DNA of 64,000 nucleotides from Alphaproteobacteria bacterium (GTDB taxonomy: Bacteria; Pseudomonadota; Alphaproteobacteria; UBA6615), in contig JAALLF010000004.1 in the NCBI GenBank assembly GCA_011087645.1, positions 202,987 to 266,986 on the forward strand. The letters run 5' to 3'. Made by a program: the position numbers and the translations under genes. Numbering within the stretch: position 1 is the first letter of the stretch; each line of letters opens with the position of its first letter. Shown one piece after another: positions 1 through 8,157 of the stretch. The notes beneath the pieces are model-generated. The model ran no database searches. It had not been told where the DNA came from and saw only the letters and a program-made list of their open reading frames with translations.

Positions 1-141
1 GCCGAAGGCGCCGGCGCGGCGCCTCTGGCGGCGCTGCTGCAAGAGCGCGGACAGGCGACGGATCGAACCGTCGGTTTGGTCCTGTCGGGCGGCAATGTGG
101 ATCGCGACCTGTTTCAAAATATCCTCGCCGAAACCGACTAA
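1..141 (+). CDS. Threonine/serine dehydratase, C-terminal fragment (5' end outside window)
   Basis: The open frame from base 1 to TAA at 139-141 encodes 46 residues. They contain the glycine-rich segment LVLSGGNVD followed by a short tail, as at the C-terminus of PLP-dependent threonine/serine ammonia-lyases. The same end occurs in the complete paralogue at 10856-11863 (VVLSGANVD). Only the last part of the PLP domain is visible, with no catalytic residue, so substrate preference cannot be judged. A pair of inverted dispersed repeats follows the stop codon. Confidence 0.75.
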   Translation, partial: AEGAGAAPLAALLQERGQATDRTVGLVLSGGNVDRDLFQNILAETD

Positions 142-153
142 TCCCAAAATTCA

Positions 154-219
154 TCCTTCGACAGGCTCAGGATGAGGGGTTTGTCCAAATCCTCATGGTG
201 AGCTTGTCGAACCATGACG
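154..219. repeat. REP-like inverted repeat pair, copy 1
   Basis: TTCGACAGGCTCA at 157-169 is matched by its near-perfect inverse TGAGCTTGTCGAA at 199-211, with one mismatch. Each arm lies in a CATCCT...AGGATG-like context. The same pair with the same 42-bp offset recurs at 854-908. Both copies lie outside genes, flanking the isomerase gene at 224-829. This is the pattern of dispersed extragenic palindromes that can act as transcript ends or RNA stabilisers. Confidence 0.75.
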
Positions 220-223
220 GTTC

Positions 224-829
224 TCAAAAACCTTCGGTGACCAACCATTCATCGAGGATCTCGAACCGGTCGACCCCCCAGAACGGCTCGCCATCGGCGA
301 TCACGAACGGCGAGCCGAAAACGCCTTTCTTGATCGCCGCATCGGTTTCGTCGATGAGACGCTGCTTAACCGCCGGGTCGTCCAGCGCATCCATGATGTC
401 CTTCTGATCGATGCCCACGCTGGCCGCCACCCGGGCGACGCTGGCCGGTGCGGAAATATCCTCATTGTTGGCCAGGGCCGCCGTATAGAGGGCCATGGCA
501 AAGCCCTTTGCTTGTCCTGGGTCTTTGTCCTTCACCCAATAAAACGCGCGCGACGCGGCGGTCGGCGAAAACGGGTGCACGTCGGGATGCTTATAGGTCA
601 CGCCGTAATACCGGCAGACCCGTGCCGAATCCTGCATCAAATAATCGCCCTTGATCGGCGTCTGATCCATCGGCTTGGCGCCGGTCAGCTTGAACGCCGC
701 CGCCAATTGGATGGGATACCAATCGGTTTTGCGGTCGTAGCGCTCGGCGATGTTGTCGATCAGATGGGCGCCCACATAACCGTACGGGCTGTTGAAATCG
801 AAATAGAACTCTAGTGGTGCGTCGCTCAT
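224..829 (-). CDS. 2-hydroxychromene-2-carboxylate isomerase / DsbA-like (kappa-GST) family protein
   Basis: This 201-residue protein has the usual length and architecture of the HCCA isomerase group: a thioredoxin fold with an inserted helical domain. It starts with the beta strand LEFYFDFNSPYGYVGA, where the SPY segment replaces the CxxC of DsbA. It ends with the cis-proline region GVFGSPFVIADGEPFWG, also typical. Family members isomerise hydroxychromene carboxylates in naphthalene-type catabolism or act as glutathione-dependent isomerases on other substrates. No naphthalene genes are nearby, so the substrate is unknown. The ATG is preceded by GGAG. The gene is isolated between two REP-like repeats and is probably a single transcription unit. 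Confidence 0.85.
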   Translation of the reverse strand: MSDAPLEFYFDFNSPYGYVGAHLIDNIAERYDRKTDWYPIQLAAAFKLTGAKPMDQTPIKGDYLMQDSARVCRYYGVTYKHPDVHPFSPTAASRAFYWVKDKDPGQAKGFAMALYTAALANNEDISAPASVARVAASVGIDQKDIMDALDDPAVKQRLIDETDAAIKKGVFGSPFVIADGEPFWGVDRFEILDEWLVTEGF

Positions 830-847
830 TTTAACTCCTGTCCGGCC

Positions 848-912
848 TCATCCTTCGACAAGCTCAGGACGAGGATATTAGTACGCCCCTCATGCTGAGC
901 CTGTCGAAGTAT
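848..912. repeat. REP-like inverted repeat pair, copy 2
   Basis: TTCGACAAGCTCA (854-866) is paired with TGAGCCTGTCGAA (896-908), at the same 42-bp offset as the copy at 157-211. It lies between the stop of the acyl-CoA dehydrogenase and the start of the isomerase gene, both on the minus strand. Confidence 0.75.
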
Positions 913-941
913 GAGGGTTTGGCTGTTCATAGCGTGTGTGT

Positions 942-2081
942 TCAATCAGTGCTCGCGATTTCGCGCGAAATCACCATTTTCTGGATTTCCGACGCACCTT
1001 CGTAGATTTGCGTCACGCGGACATCGCGATAGATGCGCTCCACCGGAAAATCTTGCAAATAGCCGTTGCCGCCATGGATCTGGATGGCGTCGGAACAAAC
1101 TTTCTCCGCCATTTCCGAAGCAAAGAGTTTGGCTATCGCCGCCTCTTCCACACATTTCTCGTCCCGGTCGCGCAGATCGGCGGCGTGCAGATACATCTGT
1201 CGGGCGACCGAAATACTGGTCTTCATCTCGGCCAGCTTGAAAGCGATCGCCTGATGCTCGATGAGTTTCTGTCCGAAGGTCTCCCGCTCCTTTGCATAGG
1301 CGACAGCGTGCTCAAACGCAGCGCGCGCCATGCCGACCGCCTGGGCAGCCACGCCGATGCGGCCGCCTTCCAGGTTTGCTAGTGCGATGCGGTAGCCCCC
1401 GCCTTCCTCGCCGAGCAACAGGTCAGGCGTGATCTCCACATTGTCCAAGGTGATCGAACAGGTCTCCGACGAGCGCTGACCCAATTTGTGCTCGACCCGG
1501 TTGACCGTATAGCCCGGCGTATCGGTGGGCACGATAAAGGCGCTGATCCCTTTCGGGCCGGCCGCCGGATCGGTCACCGCAAAGGTGATGGCGATGCCGG
1601 CCTTGCTGCCGGTACTGATGAACTGCTTGGCGCCATTGAGTACATATTTATTGCCGACCTTCTCGGCCCGAGTCTTGATCGCCCCGGCATCCGAACCGGT
1701 GTGAGGTTCGGTCAGCATGAAGGCGCCCAACATGTCGCCAGTCGCCGTGTGCGTTAGAAAGCGCTGTTTTTGATCGTCACTGCCGAACTTGTAGAGCGGC
1801 ATGCAGACAACCGAATTTTGCACCGCCAGAATGGTCGAACAGCCACCATCGCCAGCAGCGATTTCCTCAGTAACCAGGGCGAGTTCGGTATTACCCAGGC
1901 CGGCGCCGCCCCATTTCTCGGGCACTTGCACTCCCAACAGGCCAAGCGCACCCATTTCCTTTACCGCGTCCGCCGGGAACGTCGCGTCGCGATCCCAGTC
2001 GGCGGCGTTCGGCGCGAGCTGTTCCGCCGCGAACGCGCGCGCCGTATCGCGCACCATCGCCTGCTCTTCAGTCAGCAACAT
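942..2081 (-). CDS. Acyl-CoA dehydrogenase (short/medium-chain type)
   Basis: This FAD flavoprotein should catalyse alpha,beta-dehydrogenation of an acyl-CoA and pass electrons to ETF. The 379 residues cover the usual three domains: a helical N-domain from MLLTEEQ, a beta-domain with FMLTEPHTGSDAGAIKTRA, and a C-domain ending IYEGASEIQKMVISREI. The Glu of IYEG corresponds to the catalytic base of butyryl/medium-chain enzymes. An upstream in-frame ATG (2108) exists. The start at 2081 was chosen because it matches the family N-terminus and follows GGAAGAG. It overlaps the carbonic anhydrase end by 14 bp, so the gene closes a compact minus-strand operon that also holds isovaleryl-CoA dehydrogenase, which suggests branched or short-chain acyl-CoA oxidation. 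Confidence 0.9.
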   Translation of the reverse strand: MLLTEEQAMVRDTARAFAAEQLAPNAADWDRDATFPADAVKEMGALGLLGVQVPEKWGGAGLGNTELALVTEEIAAGDGGCSTILAVQNSVVCMPLYKFGSDDQKQRFLTHTATGDMLGAFMLTEPHTGSDAGAIKTRAEKVGNKYVLNGAKQFISTGSKAGIAITFAVTDPAAGPKGISAFIVPTDTPGYTVNRVEHKLGQRSSETCSITLDNVEITPDLLLGEEGGGYRIALANLEGGRIGVAAQAVGMARAAFEHAVAYAKERETFGQKLIEHQAIAFKLAEMKTSISVARQMYLHAADLRDRDEKCVEEAAIAKLFASEMAEKVCSDAIQIHGGNGYLQDFPVERIYRDVRVTQIYEGASEIQKMVISREIASTD

Positions 2082-2742
2082 CCGCGATCTCTTCCGCCAC
2101 AAGTTCAATCGCGCCGCCGTCAGGGTCTATTTCGCAAAGGCGACCGGCCACCAGGTCGACCCACCAGCCATGCAACGTTAAATGGCCGGCATCGATCTGT
2201 TCGCTGACCCACGGAAAGCTGCGCAAGTTCTCCAGCGAGATGCGGATTCCGTCATGCTCAACCGTTTGTTGATCGGGAACCGGCTGTCCTTCCGTGCATT
2301 GGCAGGCGGCGGCGGCAATATCCATCCAGGGAATTATAAATTCACGTTCGGCCGGCGCGCCAGCAGCGGCGGCACGCAGCGCTTGCACGCCGCCGCAGGC
2401 GGAATGGCCGAGGACGACAATATGGCTGACCTTGAGGTCGCGCACAGCGTATTCCAACGCCGCGCTGGTGCCGTGATAGCTGCTATCAGGCGCATAAGAC
2501 GGCACCAGATTGGCGACGTTGCGCACGGTGAATAAATCGCCCGGCTCTGCCCCCAGCAGTAATGCGGGATCCACCCGCGAATCCGAACAGGCGATGATCA
2601 TGACCGCTGGCGACTGACCGTGGGTGCTCAGCTCGCGCATGCGCTGCGGCTGTTCTTCGTAATAGCGCGCCCGGAACGACCGGAAACCGGCGATCAAACC
2701 GTCGATAGCGCCCGTGCTCGCTGATGTATCTGTTGGCTGCAT
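2068..2742 (-). CDS. Beta-class carbonic anhydrase
   Basis: This enzyme interconverts CO2 and bicarbonate with a Zn ion. The 224-residue protein shows the beta-class ligands: Cys52 and the Asp54/Arg56 dyad in ACSDSR, and His113 and Cys116 in LGHSACGG. The length is normal and there is no signal peptide, so it is cytosolic. It sits in a tight operon, 14 bp after the upstream SDR stop and overlapping the acyl-CoA dehydrogenase downstream. Supplying bicarbonate to a biotin carboxylase such as methylcrotonyl-CoA carboxylase in leucine degradation would fit the neighbouring isovaleryl-CoA dehydrogenase, but no carboxylase is in the window. Confidence 0.93.
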   Translation of the reverse strand: MQPTDTSASTGAIDGLIAGFRSFRARYYEEQPQRMRELSTHGQSPAVMIIACSDSRVDPALLLGAEPGDLFTVRNVANLVPSYAPDSSYHGTSAALEYAVRDLKVSHIVVLGHSACGGVQALRAAAAGAPAEREFIIPWMDIAAAACQCTEGQPVPDQQTVEHDGIRISLENLRSFPWVSEQIDAGHLTLHGWWVDLVAGRLCEIDPDGGAIELVAEEIADVAD

Positions 2743-2756
2743 TAATTATCCCGTTG

Positions 2757-3425
2757 CTACCAAGAAACCGTCTTGCCTTTGTAATCGACAAACCGGCCAC
2801 CGTCCTCTAGGCGAAGATCGTCCATCACCGCGCGTATACCTCTGACGCTCTTTTTCGGCGAGATACTGGCCATCATGCCGGTCATGTCGGTACGCACATA
2901 ACCCGGGTGAAGCGCGACCGACGTAATCCCCCGGGCGCGCCATTGCGGTTCGAGCTCGCGAAACTTCGCGTTCAACAGGCCCTTGGAATCGCCATAGAGA
3001 TATTCGCTTCCCACCCGCGGCCGTCCCGAGCCCTGCACGCTCGATATCAGTGCAATTTTCTTCTGATCACTCGCCGCGACATTCTCCAATAAGGCCGTGG
3101 CGGTCAGGATCGGCGCCTCGGTGTTAATTCGAAACGTCTGCGTGCGGGTCTCCTCGTCGCCCGCGCCGCGGCTGCCGATCACACCGGCGCTATGGATCAG
3201 CACGTCAATGGGCATCCCGGCCAGCGCCTCGGCCAGCGCGGCAATGTCGGCATCGCTGCAAACGTCGAGCGAATATAGGCTCACCTCGCCCGCCAAATCA
3301 CCGAGCTTCCCCGGCCGCGCCAAACTGCGGGTGGTGGCATGCACCCGCCAGCCGGCGTCGGCATATTGGCGCGCCAACTCCAGTCCGATCCCCCGGCTCG
3401 CGCCGATCACCATCACGCTGGGCAT
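2757..3425 (-). CDS. SDR-family oxidoreductase (CsgA-like), tandem copy 2
   Basis: This 222-residue NAD(P)-dependent short-chain dehydrogenase has the cofactor motif GASRGIGLE near the N-terminus, NAG replaced by HSAGV, and the catalytic YGDSKG (Tyr-x-x-x-Lys) after a Ser-containing strand (LISSVQGSG). It belongs to the C-factor/CsgA-like short SDRs. It begins 4 bp after the stop of the paralogous SDR upstream. The two share the MPSVMxIGASRGIGL start, the LHPGYVRTDM / FHPGWVQTDM motif and the W-terminal tail, which indicates tandem duplication. The substrate is unknown. Confidence 0.88.
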   Translation of the reverse strand: MPSVMVIGASRGIGLELARQYADAGWRVHATTRSLARPGKLGDLAGEVSLYSLDVCSDADIAALAEALAGMPIDVLIHSAGVIGSRGAGDEETRTQTFRINTEAPILTATALLENVAASDQKKIALISSVQGSGRPRVGSEYLYGDSKGLLNAKFRELEPQWRARGITSVALHPGYVRTDMTGMMASISPKKSVRGIRAVMDDLRLEDGGRFVDYKGKTVSW

Positions 3426-3429
3426 GAAT

Positions 3430-4086
3430 TCACCACGCGAGCTCTTTCCCCTGCCAGTCGAGGAATTTACCGGAACTATCGGCGCGCAGGCCGCTCATGA
3501 TCCGGCGCATGCCAAGCACACTGTCAGCGACACTTACCGAGGCGCCGGCGCCTCCCATATCGGTCTGCACCCAACCCGGATGGAAAACCACCGACTTGAC
3601 GCCGCGTTCGCGCCATTCCGGCTCGAGTTCGCGGTAGCGATCGTTCAAGGCCGCTTTCGACGCGCCATACGCGCTGGTCGGGGTTGGTCCGCCATTCCGC
3701 GCCCCCAGATGGCTGGTCAAGATGGCGATCTTTTTCTCACCGCTGCGTTCGACCGCGGGCAGCAATCCTGAGATCACATAGAACGGCGCTTCGGCGTTGA
3801 TGGTCAGTACCAGATCGCGGCTCATATCATCGCCCATGACGCCGGCATTGTGGATTAAGATATCGAGATCGCGGTTTTCGAACGCCATCGCCAGGCGGTT
3901 GATCTGACCCGCGTCGACCACATCCAGCTCGTGCAGGGTGACGTTGCCCGCCACCGCTCCCAATTCGCCGGGGGTATCGGGAGTGCGGGTCGTCGCATGT
4001 ACTTCCCAACCGTCCGCCGCCGCATAGGCTTTGACAAACCCCAGGCCGATGCCGCGGCTGGCGCCAATGATCATTACACTGGGCAT
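3430..4086 (-). CDS. SDR-family oxidoreductase (CsgA-like), tandem copy 1
   Basis: This 218-residue short-chain dehydrogenase/reductase has GASRGIGLG for the dinucleotide, HNAGVMG as the NAG-type motif, and YGASK with the catalytic Tyr/Lys. Its ATG overlaps the RidA stop as TAATG, so the genes are probably translationally coupled. It is the upstream member of a tandem pair with 2757-3425. In this copy a Thr-Ser pair (LTSHLGA) supplies the catalytic Ser. The physiological substrate cannot be read from sequence. Confidence 0.88.
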   Translation of the reverse strand: MPSVMIIGASRGIGLGFVKAYAAADGWEVHATTRTPDTPGELGAVAGNVTLHELDVVDAGQINRLAMAFENRDLDILIHNAGVMGDDMSRDLVLTINAEAPFYVISGLLPAVERSGEKKIAILTSHLGARNGGPTPTSAYGASKAALNDRYRELEPEWRERGVKSVVFHPGWVQTDMGGAGASVSVADSVLGMRRIMSGLRADSSGKFLDWQGKELAW

Positions 4087-4490
4087 TATTCCTCTTCCTC
4101 GTTCGAACGGTCCCGGCGCGCCGTGGCCTCAATTTCGATCTTAATTCGCGGATCGATCAGCTCGGCAATGACGGCGGTCGCCGCCGGTGGAAAGGCGCCG
4201 AGGTGATGTTTGAAGACCGGCGCCAGGGTTTCGAAATCGGCGCGGTCGGTGAGGTAGTAGCGCACCCGCACCACATCAGAGAGGGAGCAACGCGCCCGCG
4301 CCAGCAATTCGACGATGTTGGAGAAGGCCTGATGGGTCTGTTCCACCACATCGTCGGCGATCGACATGGTGGCGTAATCGAAGCCTGTGGTGCCGGCGAC
4401 ATGCACATAATCTTCATCGACGACGGCGCGGCTGTAGCCGGCTGCCGCCTCAAAGGTTGAGTTGGAACTGATCCGCCGCACATCGGCCAT
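4086..4490 (-). CDS. RidA (YjgF/UK114) family protein
   Basis: This 134-residue protein matches the RidA fold length of about 130. It shows the family pattern around VHVAGTTGFD, FSNIVELLARARCSLSDVVRVRYYLTD and the late segment PPAATAVIAELIDPRIKIEIEATA. The Arg near the end of the PAATAV-L-DPRIKIEIE stretch corresponds to the carboxylate-binding Arg of enamine/imine deaminases. RidA proteins hydrolyse reactive enamines formed by PLP enzymes. The gene lies 3 bp after the small exported protein and overlaps the next SDR by one base, inside a catabolic operon. Confidence 0.88.
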   Translation of the reverse strand: MADVRRISSNSTFEAAAGYSRAVVDEDYVHVAGTTGFDYATMSIADDVVEQTHQAFSNIVELLARARCSLSDVVRVRYYLTDRADFETLAPVFKHHLGAFPPAATAVIAELIDPRIKIEIEATARRDRSNEEEE

Positions 4491-4493
4491 GGC

Positions 4494-4880
4494 TCACTTC
4501 GCCTCCAATTGGTCACCAAGCAAAACATTGGCCGCAAAGGTACGGGCAAACAAACCCTTAGTGCGCCAGACGAGCGTCTCGCCGTCGCGCAGAACTTGAT
4601 AACAGGCCTCCCCGGAACCCGACCACCAGGAGCAGTATTCGTTCTCTGTCACCCACCAGCGGCCTTCGTCGCGCGCCGTGCCAGCGGCGTCATAGGCGGT
4701 CGTGCCGTCGGGCCGGAACAATTGGCGGTACGAGGTGCCGGCCCACACGCCGACAACCGTGTTGCCGTCGATCCAGGCCTTGATTTCGGCGCCGCTCAAG
4801 CGGTCGGGCATGGCCGACGCCGAGCTAACAACACCAGAAAAAAGAACTGTAATAATAATGAGATACAGATACTTTTTCAT
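4494..4880 (-). CDS. Small exported protein of unknown function
   Basis: The product is 128 residues. Residues 1-23 form a classic signal peptide (two Lys, a hydrophobic stretch, cleavage after ASA). The mature part holds repeated strand-like segments ([49 protein letters not shown]) and two cysteines that could form a disulphide. This resembles small lipocalin-like or DUF995-type periplasmic proteins, but the assignment is not firm. The start overlaps the isovaleryl-CoA dehydrogenase stop by four bases (ATGA), so it is translated from the same mRNA although its product is periplasmic. That is odd for an otherwise cytosolic catabolic operon. Confidence 0.7.
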   Translation of the reverse strand: MKKYLYLIIITVLFSGVVSSASAMPDRLSGAEIKAWIDGNTVVGVWAGTSYRQLFRPDGTTAYDAAGTARDEGRWWVTENEYCSWWSGSGEACYQVLRDGETLVWRTKGLFARTFAANVLLGDQLEAK

Positions 4881-6049
4881 GCGCTTTCCTCGAATAGCTC
4901 ACGCCCGATGAGCATGCGGCGAATCTCCGATGTGCCGGCGCCGATTTCATAAAGCTTGGCGTCGCGCAGCAGCCGGCCAGTCGAGGTCTCGTTGATATAA
5001 CCCATGCCGCCGAGCGCCTGGATCGCATCGAGCGCCATCAGGGTCGCCTTTTCCGACGCGTAAAGAATAGCGCCGGCGGCGTCCTTGCGCGCGGTCTCGC
5101 CCCGGTCGCAGGCTTTGGCCACGGCATACACATAGGCCTTGCAGGCGTTCATAGTGGTGTACATGTCGGCCAGCTTGCCCTGCATAAGCTGGAAGGTGCC
5201 AATCGGCTTGCCGAACTGCTCACGCTCATGCACGTAAGGCACCACGATATCCATGCACGATTGCATGATGCCGAGCGGCCCGGCGGCCAGCACGGCACGC
5301 TCATAATCGAGGCCGCTCATCAGCACATTGACGCCTTTGCCCACCTCGCCGAGCACATTTTCTTCCGGCACCTCGCAGTCCTGGAACACCAGCTCGCAAG
5401 TGTCGGAGCCGCGCATGCCCAGCTTGTCGAGCTTCTGGGCGGTGGAGAATCCTTTGAAGCCCGTCTCGACCAAAAACGCTGTAATGCCGCGCGGGCCGGC
5501 ATCGGGATCGGTCTTGGCGTAGATCACATAGGTATCGGACACCGGGCCGTTAGTGATCCACATCTTGTTGCCGTTCAAAATGTAGCGATCGCCCTTTTTC
5601 TCCGCGCGGGTACGCATGCCAACCACATCGGAGCCAGCGCCCGGTTCGCTCATCGCCAGCGCACCGACATGTTCGCCGGAAATCAGTTTGGGCAGATAGC
5701 GGCGTTTTTGATCTTCGGTGCCGTTACGGCTGATCTGGTTGACGCAGAGGTTCGAGTGCGCGCCGTAAGACAGACCCACCGACGCCGATGCGCGGCTGAC
5801 CTCTTCCATCGCCACGCAATGTTCCAGATAACCCAGGCCCGAGCCGCCGAATTCTTCATCGACGGTGATGCCGTGTAGCCCCAATTCCCCCATCATCGGC
5901 CACAGGTCGCGGGGAAACTCGTTCGAACGGTCGATCTCCTCGGCGCGCGGCGCGATGTGATCGTCGGAAAAGCTGTGCACCGAATCGCGCAGCATGTCCG
6001 CAGTCTCGCCCAGATCGAAATTTAGCGTTGGGTACTGGTTTGAAATCAT
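4877..6049 (-). CDS. ivd: Isovaleryl-CoA dehydrogenase
   Basis: This FAD enzyme oxidises isovaleryl-CoA to 3-methylcrotonyl-CoA in leucine degradation, passing electrons to ETF. The protein is about 390 residues. Two features separate IVD from other acyl-CoA dehydrogenases. The catalytic Glu lies in helix G ([14 protein letters not shown]). The C-terminal position that holds Glu in other members is Gly ([12 protein letters not shown]). Other motifs are [19 protein letters not shown] and [11 protein letters not shown]. The frame is open further upstream to 6142, but ATG at 6049 ([15 protein letters not shown]) matches the family start and lies behind GAGGGAC. A MerR/LiuR-like regulator is directly upstream on the same strand, the usual context of leucine-utilisation genes. 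Confidence 0.92.
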   Translation of the reverse strand: MISNQYPTLNFDLGETADMLRDSVHSFSDDHIAPRAEEIDRSNEFPRDLWPMMGELGLHGITVDEEFGGSGLGYLEHCVAMEEVSRASASVGLSYGAHSNLCVNQISRNGTEDQKRRYLPKLISGEHVGALAMSEPGAGSDVVGMRTRAEKKGDRYILNGNKMWITNGPVSDTYVIYAKTDPDAGPRGITAFLVETGFKGFSTAQKLDKLGMRGSDTCELVFQDCEVPEENVLGEVGKGVNVLMSGLDYERAVLAAGPLGIMQSCMDIVVPYVHEREQFGKPIGTFQLMQGKLADMYTTMNACKAYVYAVAKACDRGETARKDAAGAILYASEKATLMALDAIQALGGMGYINETSTGRLLRDAKLYEIGAGTSEIRRMLIGRELFEESA

Positions 6050-6154
6050 TGCTCGTGTCCCTCTAAGTCCCAATCGCCTGTTTACACCACCGGTCGAGAC
6101 TCGGTCTCTCGCCTCCCATGATCGTCTGCAACTCAGCGGCACACAAGAGTATGA

Positions 6155-6571
6155 TCATGAATTTGAACCCTCATGCGCCGAAGACTCAGCGCCGTTTTCA
6201 AGTTCCTTCAAGCGGTCTTGGCACCGCGTCGCATAATCATCCATGCTGGCCAACGCGGATTCCGCGTCGCGGCGTTTCGCCTCCAGCGCATCGCGCTTAT
6301 CGGCCAATTTATCGATCAACACTTTCAGTTGACCGGCCTCACCCTGGGGCGCGTCGTACAATTCGATGATTTCTTTGGCCTCGGCCAGGGAAAAGCCAAG
6401 CCGTTTACCGCGCAGGATCAACGCCAGGGTAACTCGGTCGCGCGGCGAATAGACCCGCCGCTGGCCGCGCCGCTCGGGCGCCAGCATGCCCTCTGCCTCG
6501 TAATAGCGGATGGTGCGCGGCGTCACCTCGAACTCCCGCGCCAAATCGGCGATCGAAAATGTTTCACTCAT
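6155..6571 (-). CDS. MerR-family regulator, LiuR-like
   Basis: This 138-residue DNA-binding protein has an N-terminal winged helix-turn-helix (FSIADLAREFEVTPRTIRYYEAEGML) and the typical RRVYSPRDRVTLALILRGKRLGFSL segment. A long coiled-coil dimerisation helix follows (about residues 75-125). There is no Cys cluster for metal binding. LiuR proteins of this type control branched-chain amino acid degradation genes, and isovaleryl-CoA dehydrogenase is the next gene downstream, 105 bp away. A perfect 16-bp palindrome lies 20 bp upstream of the start codon and is its likely operator. The name LiuR rests on context and family, so only the MerR call is certain. Confidence 0.85.
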   Translation of the reverse strand: MSETFSIADLAREFEVTPRTIRYYEAEGMLAPERRGQRRVYSPRDRVTLALILRGKRLGFSLAEAKEIIELYDAPQGEAGQLKVLIDKLADKRDALEAKRRDAESALASMDDYATRCQDRLKELENGAESSAHEGSNS

Positions 6572-6590
6572 AACAATATTTTATATGACG

Positions 6591-6606
6591 TTTACGTTAA
6601 CGTAAA
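6591..6606. promoter_or_regulatory. 16-bp perfect palindrome, likely MerR/LiuR operator
   Basis: TTTACGTTAACGTAAA is its own reverse complement. It sits in the 52-bp gap between smpB and the LiuR-like gene, 20 bp before that regulator's ATG, in an AT-rich promoter-like stretch. MerR proteins bind such dyads between the -35 and -10 elements, so autoregulation is likely. No second copy was noticed in the 105-bp gap before isovaleryl-CoA dehydrogenase, so that gene may be read from this promoter. Confidence 0.65.
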
Positions 6607-6623
6607 GTTATAATCGGCGGAAA

Positions 6624-7097
6624 TCAGCGATTGTCGCGCAACAACCGCGCCTTCTGGCGATCCCAGTCGCGTTTTTTTTCGGTCTGGCGCTTGTCGTATT
6701 TGCGCTTACCGCGAGCGATGCCGAGATCGACCTTGGCGATGCCCCGATCGTTGAAATAGATCGACAGGGGCACCAGAGTGATGCCGTCGCGCTGAATCGC
6801 GTTCAAGAGGCGGCTCATTTCACGCTTGTGGAGCAATAGCTTACGTGGCCGGCGAGAAACGTAATTCGGCTCATGGGACGAGGCATATTGCGGGATATAG
6901 GCGCTAAACATCCACAACTCGCCGTCCCGCTCGCCGGCCCAGGCATCGACCAGGCTGCCCTGGCCCGAGCGCAAAGACTTGACCTCCGAACCCTCTAGGA
7001 CGAGGCCAGCCTCCAGGTTTTCATCGATAAAATAGTCGTGCCGGGCCTTGCGGTTTTGAGCCGCAATCTGGCGATCCGGCGCCGCTTTCTTTGCCAT
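6624..7097 (-). CDS. smpB: SsrA-binding protein SmpB
   Basis: This small OB-fold protein binds tmRNA and directs it to stalled ribosomes (trans-translation). The 157 residues are the normal length. They include the N-terminal NRKARHDYFIDENLEAGLVLEGSEVKSLR segment, the AYIPQYASSHEPNY loop with RRPRKLLLHKREM, and the basic C-terminal tail GKRKYDKRQTEKKRDWDRQKARLL that folds as a helix in the mRNA path. It starts 10 bp after the dapA stop, an order common in alphaproteobacteria. The ssrA gene is not in the window. Confidence 0.97.
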   Translation of the reverse strand: MAKKAAPDRQIAAQNRKARHDYFIDENLEAGLVLEGSEVKSLRSGQGSLVDAWAGERDGELWMFSAYIPQYASSHEPNYVSRRPRKLLLHKREMSRLLNAIQRDGITLVPLSIYFNDRGIAKVDLGIARGKRKYDKRQTEKKRDWDRQKARLLRDNR

Positions 7098-7107
7098 GGC
7101 GCCGGTA

Positions 7108-7986
7108 TTAATTCAGCAAGCCAGCCGAGACCATGGCCGCTTTAACCTGGGCCTGGGTATTCTCGTTCGCCGGGGTCAGCGGCAGGCGGACATCCATGGT
7201 CGCCTTTTCCAGCAAGGACAGCCCGTATTTAACTGGAACCGGGTTAGGCTCGACAAACAGCGCCGTATGCAGGGGAAACAGCCGCTGATTGATGGCAATT
7301 GCCTCGGCCGTCTTGCCCGCCGCCCAGGCATCGTGCATTTCCGCGCAAGCGCGCGGCGCGACGTTCGCGGTCACGGAAATGCAGCCATCGCCGTCATTGG
7401 CCAAAAACGACAGTACCGTGGCGTCTTCGCCGGACAGCATGTCGAAATCCTCGCCGATCGCCGCACGGGTCGAGAGCGGACGGGTTAAATCCGCCGTCGC
7501 ATCCTTCATGCCCACGATGTTGGGGCAATCCTTAGCCAAACGGGCCATGGTGTCGACCGACATATCGACCACGGATCGTGGCGGAATATTGTAGATAATG
7601 ATTGGAATATCAACGGTATCCGCGATGGTCTTAAAGTGTGCATACATCCCATCCTGGGACGGTTTGTTGTAATACGGCGTGACGATCAAAGCGCCGTCGG
7701 CGCCGGCCTTCTTGGCGTGCTTGGCAAGCATCACCGCTTCTTCGGTCGAGTTGGACCCGGCGCCGGCAATCACTGGCACCCTGCCCGCCGCCGCATCAAT
7801 GCACAATTCCACCACTCGCTCATGCTCGGCATGGCTCAATGTGGGCGACTCACCCGTGGTGCCGACCGGCACCAACGCATCGGTGCCTTCAGCGATCTGC
7901 CACTCGATAATCGTTTGATAAGCTTTTTCGTCGACCTTACCGTCTCGGAAAGGTGTCACGAGCGCAACGATTGATCCTGTAAACAT
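7108..7986 (-). CDS. dapA: 4-hydroxy-tetrahydrodipicolinate synthase
   Basis: The enzyme condenses pyruvate with aspartate semialdehyde, the first committed step of lysine and meso-diaminopimelate synthesis. The 292-residue TIM barrel has [10 protein letters not shown] (Thr43-Thr44 of the proton relay), Tyr132 in IYNIPPRS and the Schiff-base Lys161 in IVGMKDA, plus PYYNKP. These are the full set expected of DapA, unlike the second family member at 51255-52214. The ATG is preceded by GGGGAG. It is transcribed with smpB and divergently from the lytic transglycosylase, so cell-wall precursor supply and wall turnover genes are neighbours. Confidence 0.97.
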   Translation of the reverse strand: MFTGSIVALVTPFRDGKVDEKAYQTIIEWQIAEGTDALVPVGTTGESPTLSHAEHERVVELCIDAAAGRVPVIAGAGSNSTEEAVMLAKHAKKAGADGALIVTPYYNKPSQDGMYAHFKTIADTVDIPIIIYNIPPRSVVDMSVDTMARLAKDCPNIVGMKDATADLTRPLSTRAAIGEDFDMLSGEDATVLSFLANDGDGCISVTANVAPRACAEMHDAWAAGKTAEAIAINQRLFPLHTALFVEPNPVPVKYGLSLLEKATMDVRLPLTPANENTQAQVKAAMVSAGLLN

Positions 7987-8157
7987 GGCTATTCTCCCCG
8001 GCTCCCGCCAGCCGCGTATTGTCGGTGCAACCTCGCACTGCGTCCGACGATACCGGCAAGGCCTATCAGCTACAAGACCCGCCGCCGCGCCAGTTTCGCG
8101 CGACCGCTCTGGCCTTGGCTGTACGACCGTCCTACAATTGGTTGGGAGCTAAGGCAA

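Noticed and set aside
911..1382. Plus-strand open frames over the acyl-CoA dehydrogenase and nearby.
   Set aside because: They are antisense shadows of a clearly conserved dehydrogenase gene.
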